A stretch of DNA of 64,000 nucleotides. Origin: Paraburkholderia aromaticivorans. Its GTDB lineage: Bacteria > Pseudomonadota > Gammaproteobacteria > Burkholderiales > Burkholderiaceae. The stretch covers positions 1,488,001 to 1,552,000 of the forward strand of contig NZ_CP051514.1 of the NCBI RefSeq assembly GCF_012689525.1, read 5' to 3'. Below, piece by piece: positions 28,167-36,523 of the stretch (its first letter is position 1; each line of letters starts with the position of its first letter). The translations under genes were made by a program, and so were the position numbers. Under the pieces are notes generated by a model that was given only the letters and a program-made list of their open reading frames with translations, ran no database searches and was not told where the DNA came from.

Positions 28167-28886
28167 TTACGGCCTCGCCACGACGGTCAGAGATTGCGCG
28201 CTTTCTCCTGACCTCTGCACCCTAACCTTTGCCCGATCGTTCTCGCTGATACAGAAACTCCCAGACGTCCGGTTGTAGAAATGCCGGGAGAGGGCGACCC
28301 GATGCTTTTTGCCCATCGCGGGCTTTTCCGAAAGAACTGGCGGATGACCCTTACCATAGAGCGCGCCGCATCGGGTGCAGCGATACGGTGAGCCGATAAG
28401 ACAGGCGTTCAGAAAATACGGGGATTCACCGCCACATCCGTGGCATTGTGTCTCGAGCGACCGACTATGAGCAGGACAGCGATTTTCGCTGAACATCTGA
28501 TATCGGACGCTATGGAAGCCCAATGTCAGGCACTGCCTGCAGTATCGGAAACCTGAATGATGTCGTCCGCGCTGGCCCGGGTCGAGGAGTGATGCGCGCA
28601 ATATCTTTTCGGGCAGTCTCAGCATGCGAGCAACGTGCCGGAGATCAAAGACGTCCCGCATGGCCTCCACACCCTCGTACGCATCCACGTCCGCGCCCAG
28701 CAAATGAACGAGAGTGTGCCCAGGTAGTCCGTTCGCGCGCGCGAACTTCCACAGGATTGACACGATTGACTCGCCCGGTAACAGCCACCGTACATTAAAG
28801 ATATAGCCCAGCGCAGGCGTGAGTTGCCGCTCGTCGAGCGTCAGGATCGGGTAACGTAGCGCGACGAGCGCGGCGCCGTCACGCAT
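28167..28886 (-). CDS. tniQ: TniQ/TnsD-family target-selection protein
   Basis: A protein of ~239 residues with the TniQ core RWLLPGESIVSILWKFARANGL and a zinc-ribbon-like part: YCRQC, then CPAH, CHGCGG and CTRCG. TniQ/TnsD proteins connect the transposase to a target site through TnsC. It is shorter than TnsD and lacks a long C-terminal DNA-binding extension. The ATG at 28886 overlaps the tnsC stop; the ATG at 28910 is an alternative, and neither has a good ribosome site. Only one TniQ-type protein is present, so the target choice is unknown. Confidence 0.75.
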   Translation of the reverse strand: MRDGAALVALRYPILTLDERQLTPALGYIFNVRWLLPGESIVSILWKFARANGLPGHTLVHLLGADVDAYEGVEAMRDVFDLRHVARMLRLPEKILRASLLDPGQRGRHHSGFRYCRQCLTLGFHSVRYQMFSENRCPAHSRSLETQCHGCGGESPYFLNACLIGSPYRCTRCGALYGKGHPPVLSEKPAMGKKHRVALSRHFYNRTSGSFCISENDRAKVRVQRSGESAQSLTVVARP

Positions 28887-29856
28887 GAACAAGTACACGG
28901 CCCGTTGCATGACGGGACTGGACGTAACCGCAACGACGCACTGCGTGTGCCCATAGTGCCTCATCCGGGCAGTATCCGGGAGCGTCCAGCAGGTTGCTAT
29001 CCTTGAGCACAATCTCGACGGCCCGCACGAACGATTCCATCGGAATTTCAAGATGGCCTAAGAAGCTTGATCTGTGATGTGCTGCCTCGAACGCGTTCCA
29101 TAGCACTGCCGCATCACTCACAAGTCGATATCCCGCATCAAACGCCTCCGGCACATAGAACCTCGTAAAGCTCCACGTTGTATCCTCCGGATACGCTGTC
29201 TGATCGTATCCGTTTAGACAGGTGGCAACGTCTTCGGCGTTCCGGATGCCGTAGAACGCCAGTTCCTCGACCATGAGACGTGCAACGATCTGTGTCTTGC
29301 CGGCCATCTGCAGTGCGTTCTTCTGCGCAAGAAGTTCTTGCTGGCCGACAAGAAACGTGAAGAGCCTGATCTGCTGGCGATCAAGCGCATCGTGTACGTC
29401 GCGTAGCCATTCGTATTCGTTCTCGTTGTAGCGTTGCGCCTCATCGCAGAAGAGTAGAGCCGTGCCGCTTCCAGCGCGCGCGGCCGCCTCCCGGATGCGT
29501 AGCGAGAGCCGCATCCGCTTTTCAGGAGCGGTACCCGCGTTCGGATCGTGGTCGCCGACGGCTTCGAGCAAGTTGGCGAAAAAAGGCCCTTCCGCGTGCC
29601 GCGGCTTGTGTTCGCAACGGGCATGAAAGCTCGTCATTTTTGGGTATTCTCTGGCGAGCAGGAGGCGGACGTATTCTATTGCCCGTGTCTTGCCGATCCG
29701 GGGCGCGCCGTGAATCCGTGCCCCCATGACACGGTAGCGGAGGCAACTCATCACAAGCTCATAAAACGTTTCGATCGCCGGCGTCGCAATCCGGTAATTT
29801 CCTGTGACGAGGGGGTGCAGGGAAGGGTCGACCGGACGCGAGGTTTGAAGCGACAT
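28879..29856 (-). CDS. tnsC: TnsC-like AAA+ ATPase
   Basis: A 325-residue AAA+ protein. Walker A is GAPRIGKT near residue 48, Walker B is TALLFCDEAQ near 134, and a downstream FTFLVGQQEL segment matches the sensor region of TnsC/TniB regulators. It would bridge the target selector and TnsAB using ATP. GGAGG lies five bases before the ATG at 29856. The 31-base gap after tnsB and the overlap with tniQ show one operon. Confidence 0.85.
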   Translation of the reverse strand: MSLQTSRPVDPSLHPLVTGNYRIATPAIETFYELVMSCLRYRVMGARIHGAPRIGKTRAIEYVRLLLAREYPKMTSFHARCEHKPRHAEGPFFANLLEAVGDHDPNAGTAPEKRMRLSLRIREAAARAGSGTALLFCDEAQRYNENEYEWLRDVHDALDRQQIRLFTFLVGQQELLAQKNALQMAGKTQIVARLMVEELAFYGIRNAEDVATCLNGYDQTAYPEDTTWSFTRFYVPEAFDAGYRLVSDAAVLWNAFEAAHHRSSFLGHLEIPMESFVRAVEIVLKDSNLLDAPGYCPDEALWAHAVRRCGYVQSRHATGRVLVHA

Positions 29857-29887
29857 GAATGCCTCCAGTGTTTATAACCTGTTCAGT

Positions 29888-31873
29888 TCAAAAGACGTGG
29901 CCCGTTCCAATGGCCAGCTTTCGGGGACGTATGGGCGGTGCGAGCGACGTATCGGCAACTGTTTCAACTGCCTCCGGGGTTGTCACAGATGAAGACACTG
30001 TTGAGATTTCCGGCTGCAGTGGTCCAGTCGGTGTGCGCATAGTAGGTGCGGTGGCAAGCAGACGGAGGGTCCGCGCTACATCGGAGGCGGCTCTCCGGGA
30101 TTTCTTCGCTTCGGCAACCTTCGTTTGCACATAGGCTTCTATCGGATTCCCGGCCGACGCATCCGCGGATTGCCTTCTACCCTTCAACCTCATGATTTCG
30201 TTGCGCAACGTCAGGTTGTGCGGCACGACCCTCCACGCACCTTGCGCCTCGAGGACACCAAGTTCGCACCCGTCTGCCAGAAAGGCACGGACGCAGCGTA
30301 GGTCGTCTGAGTTGATGTACACCCGCAAGGATTGACCGATGAGCTGGGCACTGCAAGCGAGGACCGCGTTCGTATATCGCACGCCGAGCAGGTTGATGTG
30401 GGGACGAACTCCAAGCGCGAGATAGCCACGCACCCGGCAATGTCGCGCGGACTGCATGAGGCATAGCATACGTCGGCGCACTTGTGGCAGCCACGTCAAC
30501 ATCTCTCCTCTTCCGCGAGCGAAAAACTCCATCGCCTCGAGCGGTGTCACTCCGTTCAGCCCGCCGTGCGCCGTACCGTGATAGCTTGCGATCGCGAATT
30601 CAATCAACTCATCCAGTTCGTCCAGTGACACATAGAGGCGAAGGTTGCCTTTGGGGTCGGTCAGCGCCCTGCGCAGGTCGCGAGGGTTTGAACCGGTGTA
30701 GCCTGGCAGGCGCGATGAGAGCTTCGTGGCGATCGTACCGAGGAAGCGCTCAATGTATGGTCGCTCGTCAGGACTGTGCCTCGGTCCAGCACTGACAACG
30801 CATCCCACAAACTCGCAAAGAGCCTCCAGTGTCTCGGCTGCGAGATTCGCTTTCGCGTTGTCCAGCCTGATGAACTCCCAGCTGACGTAGGCGAGTTCGG
30901 GCATCCGCTGGGATGCGAAGCCATCCTGAGGCTTGCATACGAGTCCCGGTATAGTGAAATTGCGCAACGGACGGGGCTGCAGCGCATTTTCAATCGTCTT
31001 GATGACGTCGTAGCGACCATATTCGCGAGACAGCGCCACGTGGTAACCGAGTACAACCCGCGTGCATACGTCGATGATCACCAGCAGCCATACGCGTTCA
31101 ATCTCGAATTCATGTTCAAAACCGAGCGGATCGCAAACCGCCACCTTCAGGCGAATATCAAGCCGGTGACCATCGAATTCGACGACCTGATACGGGCGAG
31201 TTGACGCCGGCGCCGGCGCGTCGTCGGAGCGCGGCAGCCCCTTAAGATGCGAAGCGCCAGCTGCTGCGGCCGCGGTGCCGAAGCCCCGCAGAAGTTCGGC
31301 CTTTACGCGTGAGGACAGCGACCGGATGGCACGGTTGGCTGTATTGAACGGATAGTCTGTGACCGTCAGGCCCAGAGTGCGGCACTCCTGCAGGAACCGT
31401 TCGTGTAGCGCCCGGAGCCCTCGCACGCTGACTCGAATGCCGTCATTACAGGGTGTCTGGACCAGACTCACGCGACGCTGCCTGATCTGCAGGACCAGCC
31501 ACGCTGCAAGCTTCGGATAACGCTCGAAGAGCAGAGAAAGCGCACCGACCGTCCCTCTTCCTTCGCTACGCGACACCACGGGAAGCATTCGCGTGTATCC
31601 GGTGACCCGGGCGTGAGCAACAAGCGCCCGGAAACCGTAGATACGCCCATCCCAGTGCAGTGCGCGCGCCCTTTCGAGAAGCCGGTACAGTTGCCTTCGG
31701 TTGACACCGGTCGCTTTCTCGATACTGCGTAACGGCTCGCCATTCGCGTACCGCTCGATGCCGTCAATGAGCTTCCGGGTGCGATCCCGTTTTTCGACAT
31801 CCATCCCGGTCCAATCGAGCGTCGGCCACGTGGCGAGATCGAGCGTCTCCAATTCTGGCTTGCGCCGGCTCAT
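29888..31873 (-). CDS. tnsB: TnsB-like DDE transposase
   Basis: A 661-residue transposase. An N-terminal helix-turn-helix (RSIEKATGVNRRQLYRLLERA) is followed by a retroviral-integrase fold with Asp in VVEFDGHRLD, Asp in FIRLDNAKA and Glu in DERPYIERFLG, then a Mu-like barrel and a basic C-terminal tail that usually contacts TnsC. Size and motif spacing fit TnsB. The ATG at 31873 overlaps the tnsA stop (ATGA). Confidence 0.9.
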   Translation of the reverse strand: MSRRKPELETLDLATWPTLDWTGMDVEKRDRTRKLIDGIERYANGEPLRSIEKATGVNRRQLYRLLERARALHWDGRIYGFRALVAHARVTGYTRMLPVVSRSEGRGTVGALSLLFERYPKLAAWLVLQIRQRRVSLVQTPCNDGIRVSVRGLRALHERFLQECRTLGLTVTDYPFNTANRAIRSLSSRVKAELLRGFGTAAAAAGASHLKGLPRSDDAPAPASTRPYQVVEFDGHRLDIRLKVAVCDPLGFEHEFEIERVWLLVIIDVCTRVVLGYHVALSREYGRYDVIKTIENALQPRPLRNFTIPGLVCKPQDGFASQRMPELAYVSWEFIRLDNAKANLAAETLEALCEFVGCVVSAGPRHSPDERPYIERFLGTIATKLSSRLPGYTGSNPRDLRRALTDPKGNLRLYVSLDELDELIEFAIASYHGTAHGGLNGVTPLEAMEFFARGRGEMLTWLPQVRRRMLCLMQSARHCRVRGYLALGVRPHINLLGVRYTNAVLACSAQLIGQSLRVYINSDDLRCVRAFLADGCELGVLEAQGAWRVVPHNLTLRNEIMRLKGRRQSADASAGNPIEAYVQTKVAEAKKSRRAASDVARTLRLLATAPTMRTPTGPLQPEISTVSSSVTTPEAVETVADTSLAPPIRPRKLAIGTGHVF

Positions 31874-32505
31874 GATTCGGCCTGCACTGCAGAGAAGCGC
31901 GTTAGCAACGAGAGGTTTCCGGTGTGAAGATCGAACGCCTGAATGCATCCGCGATGCAGAAGTTCGAAGACGGCCGCACGAACAATCGTGGTGTCGCAAG
32001 TCGAAAAACCACGCTCGATCTCAGACAGCGATCGGGATGTTGCAACAAACTGTTCGATCGCGTCCCGCACCGCAGGTTTTACGAGACCACGCGCGATCAC
32101 GATAGCGGGCAACATGCGCTGCCAGTTCGCCAACCAGATGCGCGCGGCCGCTCTTTCGCCCGAACCGATGCGCCGCACGGCGAATATATCCGGATCAAGG
32201 TCAGCGCGATGTCGATCAGGTCCAGTCGCTGGTGTTGGCTCGGCAAGGTGGACGACCTCTTCGTGGTCGTCGTACTTCAACCAGAAATCTACGACGTAGC
32301 GCTTCCCGCTGAGCATCATGAAACCAGGCCGTTCGCAAAACGTTCTCACAGCAGGATCGGATTCGATCATCAACCAGCCGTCGAGGGAACTGCGCCCATA
32401 TAGCGTCAATCGTCGATCCAGTTTTGGGCTGAATACATCGTAGCGTTGCGAGCCTGGAGGGCGTGGCAACGCTAGCGGTTCAAAACTCTGCGGGAACGCG
32501 ACCAT
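31870..32505 (-). CDS. tnsA: TnsA-like endonuclease
   Basis: A 211-residue protein with TnsA N-terminal features: LTLYGRSSLDGWLMIESDPAVRTF, followed by KRYVVDFWLKYDD containing the Asp and Lys expected of the restriction-enzyme-like active site. TnsA nicks the 5' ends so that the element moves by cut-and-paste. The ATG at 32505 has GAGG upstream; the GTG at 32514 is an alternative. First gene of the transposition operon, next to the clustered end repeats. Confidence 0.82.
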   Translation of the reverse strand: MVAFPQSFEPLALPRPPGSQRYDVFSPKLDRRLTLYGRSSLDGWLMIESDPAVRTFCERPGFMMLSGKRYVVDFWLKYDDHEEVVHLAEPTPATGPDRHRADLDPDIFAVRRIGSGERAAARIWLANWQRMLPAIVIARGLVKPAVRDAIEQFVATSRSLSEIERGFSTCDTTIVRAAVFELLHRGCIQAFDLHTGNLSLLTRFSAVQAES

Positions 32506-32578
32506 CGTTGCCACCTCGGGAACGGATTCATGATCTGAAACGAACGCGAGTTGACTTTCTTAATTCGCACTCACGCGA

Positions 32579-32676
32579 AGTGACAACTTTCTTTCGGTAA
32601 AAAGCGAAGGAAAGTTGTCAACACAGCGGCTGAAGTCCTGCCGTCAAAGGCATGGCCCGGTGACAACTTTCCTTCG
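32579..32676 (-). repeat. Right-end cluster of TnsB-like binding sites
   Basis: Three copies of a GACAACTTTC(C/T)TTCG motif lie upstream of tnsA: 32579-32597 and 32659-32676 in one orientation, and 32605-32620 in the other. Clustering of sites at the tnsA-side end is the arrangement of Tn7 right ends, where TnsB also controls its own operon. Regulation is inferred. Confidence 0.7.
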
Positions 32677-32907
32677 GTTTACGGCCCTGCGCTCGCAGGT
32701 TCCTGCCGTTCGCAAGACCCGGCGGGAACTCGACCTGTCAGCGCTCCCATTTGCGAAGCGGAGCGGCAGCAATCGTTGATTAGAATCTGTATGAGCGTAA
32801 ACCACTGACAGATCTGGCGACGCCTCTTCAGTTCTGTTCAACTGGGGAAGCCGAACCTCGTCATTGATTGCGCCTGGCCCCTGACAACGGATTGTCGACC
32901 TACATCT

Positions 32908-33063
32908 ATGCGCAGTCGCATACCACTGAATATGATTGATCGCCAGGTCCAGCAGATTTTCCCTCGGCCCGAGGATGACGAGCCGCTGGAGGATCTGAGG
33001 TTCGCATCGTTCCACTCCGAACGGAATATCGTGTTGCTGGGCGATCCCGGACACGAGACATAA
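32908..33063 (+). pseudogene. 5' fragment of a STAND/NACHT-like NTPase (up to Walker A)
   Basis: A 51-codon frame, MRSRIPLNMIDRQ…LEDLRFASFHSERNIVLLGDPG, that ends at TAA 33061-33063. Its last native residues, RNIVLLGDPG, are the strand and first half of a Walker A loop. The second half and the rest of the protein are found 6.2 kb downstream at 39236 (GAGKTHLF…). The final codons HET come from the inserted element. The frame is open upstream to an in-frame TGA near 32808, but no earlier start codon exists. Confidence 0.72.
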
Positions 33064-33079
33064 TGCACACCTCCGTATG

Positions 33080-34774
33080 TTATTGAAGATCAATGGATAG
33101 TTGATTGGGATCCGCTGACTGCGGACCGCTATCAGCCTGCCGCGCGAGATAAGCATCAACATCCGACTGGCGGATGATCCAGGGTGCGCCGGGACATGCT
33201 TGCGACGCGGACAACCTTCCCACTCGAATCAGGCGGATGACGGTCGGCCCACTAACGGCCACGAGAGCTGAGACCTCGGCGACGGTCAATTCACCGCGCT
33301 CCTGCCGCTCGCCTTCGCGATACGTTGCTATGCAATGGTGACTGCGCAACGAGCAGACTCTTGCGGCCGTCCATGTGTGACCTCTCGCCGTACGTTTGCC
33401 CAGCCGGTTAATGACTGCTGCGATCGCCTGGTCCGGCAGAGTTCTTGCCAATGATCGAACGATGTCTACAGTTTCGATATCCGTCGCCCAGCGATGCTCA
33501 CCTGGCCGGTTCTTCTCGAAGACGATTTCGGTATGGTCACCGCCTTGCCAATGCACGAGTGCGCGAATGGTGTCGTCCATCTTTGTGACTACGAGCTCCT
33601 TGATCACAGTCCTTAGTATCCGCTTCTTGATCTCCACGGAACTGGCCGGGTTATGCCATAGCCGGGGCAGGTCCTCGCCCAGTCGCAAAAGCTCGTCACG
33701 TGCCCCTTTACCCAGCGTCGTTAGAGACTGTTCGCGTATGACGTCGAGCTCGGTCTGCAATTGCGCCTGAGTCTTCAGCGTTTCATTCCAGCGTCGTTCG
33801 AGTTCGGCAGCAACAAGCCGATTCTCGGGTTCAATTGCATCGTATTGCCGGCGCGCACGCGTAGCTTCATACCGAGCCTGTTCAAGGGCCAACTCCTTGT
33901 GTCGTACCCGTTCATCCTGTTCCGTTCGGGCGCGCTCAATGGCTTCAAGTGATGCACGAATCCCAAGCGGCTGTAGTTGGTGCAAGACTTCTTCAGAGAC
34001 CCGATAGTCAACACGAACCGCGCCGAACGAGATACAGCGAGGGCCACCGTGATTGATCATGCTGCCCTGGCAGTTGTAGCGGGCAACGGTCCCTTTAGTA
34101 CCCGAATAGGCAACGTGCAATTTGCGGCCGCAATGACCACAACGTAGCAACCCCGCCAGTAATGAACTGCCGCGCTTGACCGCGCCGCGGACCATGTTGC
34201 CCTTCATGTTCGCGTTGTGGGTAATCAATTTGCGGTTCGCCTCGTACTCGTCCCAGCTAATGTAGCCTGCATGATGCTCGATGATCAAGGCCTGCCAGTC
34301 CTCGCGCCGAAGGGGGTTGCCTGCATAGACCCGCTTGCGGCCATCCACGATGCGCGCAATGGTCCGGGTCTTGCCAAAGGCGTACGCACCACCATACGTC
34401 GGATTCGTCAGGATGTGCAGCAAGGTGTTATAGACAGGAAGCTTCCAGACAATGTTGCGCCCGTCCGGTCCATAGTTCACCGCAGGTAACTCGATGCGTT
34501 CCTGCCGGATCCATAAAAGCACTTGCCTGACGCTACCAAACTCGCGAAACTTGCGGAACACCAGATCGAGCGCTTCGCGAATCCGAAGGTCAGGATCCTT
34601 CTCAATACGATCACCCGGCGCACGCACATAACCGATTGGCACCGAGGTGAACAGCTCGCCGCGTTTGGCCTTCTGGTCAAGCGCCGCCTGCGATCGTTGG
34701 CGAAACGTGGAGAGCTCCATCTCGGAAAGCGTGCCCTTCATGCCTAACAGCAGTCGATCATTAGGTTGTCGTGG
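33080..34774 (-). pseudogene. C-terminal ~564 residues of the outer serine recombinase
   Basis: Begins at PRQPNDRLLLGMKGTLSEMEL, which directly continues the N-terminal part at 38419-38784 (…LIDEDGIYD). It carries the recombinase domain, a zinc ribbon (CGHCGRKLH…GGPRC), a coiled coil and a C-terminal excisionase-like HTH (LTVAEVSALVAVSGPTV). Rejoined, the protein has ~686 residues, the same as the inner recombinase. The catalytic Ser is in the distant half, so neither half is active alone. Confidence 0.82.
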
Positions 34775-35172
34775 ATCGTACGAGGACACATCTTGGTACC
34801 CCTGTTCGGCTGCCAACAGGGCGGCTGGAACAGGTAACTGTCACTGATCCCGCCCATCCGCTGTATGGCCGCACCTTTGCTGTCGTGGCATCGGCGGCCA
34901 CGGTCGGCGCATATGGTCAAGTCACCGTCGCTTATCGGGACGACGTCCTGTTAAAAATTCCGGTGGTGGCGACTTCTCTCCGTCCGACGTCTGAGCGTCT
35001 ACCATCGAGCAAACTATCGGCCGATAGCGTCCGGGAACTGGTTCGTGTGGCCAGAGAGCTGGAGTCACCAGAAAATCATGGATCAGTCTTCTATTTAAAT
35101 AAGGAGTGCTTGATAATAGATGGGAATTGCGATTTACAGAATACGGTTGCTGCCTCGAGGGACAAGCCATGA
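34771..35172 (+). CDS. DUF5372-like small protein of the inner element
   Basis: A 133-residue frame. The core VTVTDPAHPLYGRTFAVVA…VTVAYRDDVLLKIPV resembles the small DUF5372 proteins that precede recombinases in similar elements; this family call is from memory and moderate. Its stop overlaps the recombinase ATG (ATGA at 35169), so the two are coupled. The only canonical in-frame start, GTG 34771, lies four bases outside the element in the target gene. Either expression depends on the insertion site or a non-canonical start is used. Confidence 0.55.
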   Translation: MDRTRTHLGTPVRLPTGRLEQVTVTDPAHPLYGRTFAVVASAATVGAYGQVTVAYRDDVLLKIPVVATSLRPTSERLPSSKLSADSVRELVRVARELESPENHGSVFYLNKECLIIDGNCDLQNTVAASRDKP

Positions 35173-35358
35173 CATCGGAACTTGTAACGGCCCGACATCT
35201 GTGCCGTAAGGCAATAATCTATATCAGGCAATCCACTCCGAACCAGGTAGTAACCAATCAGGAAAGCCTGCGATTGCAGTATGCGCTGCGCCAGCGGGCA
35301 AGCGATCTGGGCTGGGATGATGCGAATATCGAGGTGGTCGACATGGATCTTGGCCTAA
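35169..35358 (+). pseudogene. N-terminal part of the inner serine recombinase (interrupted by IS5)
   Basis: From the ATG at 35169 the frame encodes the start of a resolvase catalytic domain, with the nucleophile Ser in IIYIRQSTPNQV. It stops at …VVDMDLGL, where IS5 copy B is inserted. The protein continues in frame at 36527 (…SGSTLSHREGF) after removal of the IS and one CTAA. Confidence 0.85.
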
Positions 35359-36523
35359 GGCTACGCTGAAAAAGGTCAACGGCATTGGTCGCTCAATCGT
35401 TAGATGTGCATGAAACAACAGACCCTTGCGATGGCGGCCGATCAAGGCGCCGGATTTGAACAGTACCGTCGGCCAACCAAACGCGATGTGTTCCTTGAGA
35501 CGATGGAGCAGATCGTGCCGTGGGCGCAGTTGTGCGAGGTTGTCGAGCCGTACTATCCGAAGGGTCAGGGCGGTCGCCCGCCAGTGGGTCTGGAGCGCAT
35601 GCTGCGCATGCACTTTCTGCAGCACTGGTTCAACCTGGCCGATGAAGCCTGCGAGGAAGCGCTGCTGGATAGCACCGCATTGCGGCGATTCGTCGGCATT
35701 GACCTGGGGCGCGAGCGCGTTCCTGATGGTACGACGCTCTTGAAGTTCCGGCGGCTGCTGGAGCGCAACAAGCTCGGCGAGCAATTGTTCGCCAAGGTCG
35801 GCGAGGTACTGCAAGGGCGCGGACTGAAGGTAGGCAGCGGCACCATCGTGGATGCCACCATCATCGGTGCGCCGAGTTCCACAAAGAATGCGGACAAGGC
35901 GCGAGATCCCGAAATGCATCAGACGAGGAAGGGCCAGCAGTGGTACTTCGGCATGAAGTTGCACATCGGTGTGGATAGCCAGACGGGTCTGGCACACAGC
36001 GCGGTAGTGACAGCGGCGAACGTGCACGACAAGCATCCGCTGCCGGCGCTGCTGCATGGCGGCGAGCAGCGTGTGTACGGTGACAGCGCCTATGCGAGCC
36101 AGAAGGAACTCATCGCCAGCAAGGCGCCGAAAGCCAAGGACTTCACCAACCAGCGTGTGCGCAATCGCAGTGGTGAAGTCGATGAAGCCAGGCGCTCGAA
36201 AAACCGCAGCAAGTCGAAGATTCGTGCCCGGGTCGAACACGTCTTTGCGGTGGTCAAGCGGCTGTGGGGGTTCGGCAAGGTGCGCTATCGCGGCCTCGCG
36301 AAGAACGCCACGCGCGCCTTTACCACACTCGCGCTGGCCAACATCTACATGAGCCGCACGCGGCTGATGGCACAGCTGCGTCCATGAGTAGCCAAAGTGG
36401 GTCGAGAGACCCGCTTGCAAGGCCCTTCAGGGCCAGAAAATCGAACCAGTCGGGTCGCTGATCTCGCATTCCGAAATTCAGCGACAAGCTGTTGGCGAAA
36501 ACGCTGGCTTCTTCAGCGTAGCC
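35359..36523 (+). mobile_element. IS5-family insertion sequence, copy B
   Basis: 1165 bp, same ends as copy A, flanked by the 4-bp duplication CTAA (35355-35358 and 36524-36527). Inserted in the inner recombinase gene, in opposite orientation to copy A. Confidence 0.94.
35404..36387 (+). CDS. IS5-family transposase (copy B)
   Basis: 327 residues, identical to the copy A transposase, with the same DDE motifs (TIVDATIIG, VYGDSAYAS, RARVEHVFA). An intact frame in both copies indicates that the element is probably still mobile. Confidence 0.93.
   Translation: MCMKQQTLAMAADQGAGFEQYRRPTKRDVFLETMEQIVPWAQLCEVVEPYYPKGQGGRPPVGLERMLRMHFLQHWFNLADEACEEALLDSTALRRFVGIDLGRERVPDGTTLLKFRRLLERNKLGEQLFAKVGEVLQGRGLKVGSGTIVDATIIGAPSSTKNADKARDPEMHQTRKGQQWYFGMKLHIGVDSQTGLAHSAVVTAANVHDKHPLPALLHGGEQRVYGDSAYASQKELIASKAPKAKDFTNQRVRNRSGEVDEARRSKNRSKSKIRARVEHVFAVVKRLWGFGKVRYRGLAKNATRAFTTLALANIYMSRTRLMAQLRP

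Larger units (their letters stand above)
28079..32676 (-). mobile_element. Compact Tn7-like transposon (TnsA-TnsB-TnsC-TniQ)
   Basis: Four consecutive minus-strand genes form a Tn7-type transposition module. Its ends carry a perfect 18-bp inverted repeat, CGAAGGAAAGTTGTCACC, at 28079-28096 and in complement at 32659-32676. Further copies of the same motif lie inside the tnsA-side end at 32579-32597 and 32605-32620, and a weaker one at 28108-28124. Repeated sites near the ends are the pattern of TnsB-binding sites. Only ~70 bases separate the left repeat from tniQ, so the element has no cargo as delimited here. The true tips may lie a little outside these repeats. Confidence 0.75.

Noticed and set aside
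28079..32676. CRISPR-associated transposon
   Set aside because: No Cas genes, CRISPR repeats or guide-like sequence accompany the Tn7-like genes.
32644..33162. Minus-strand frame of 172 codons
   Set aside because: Antisense to the 5' part of the NTPase gene and to the outer element end; no recognisable motif.
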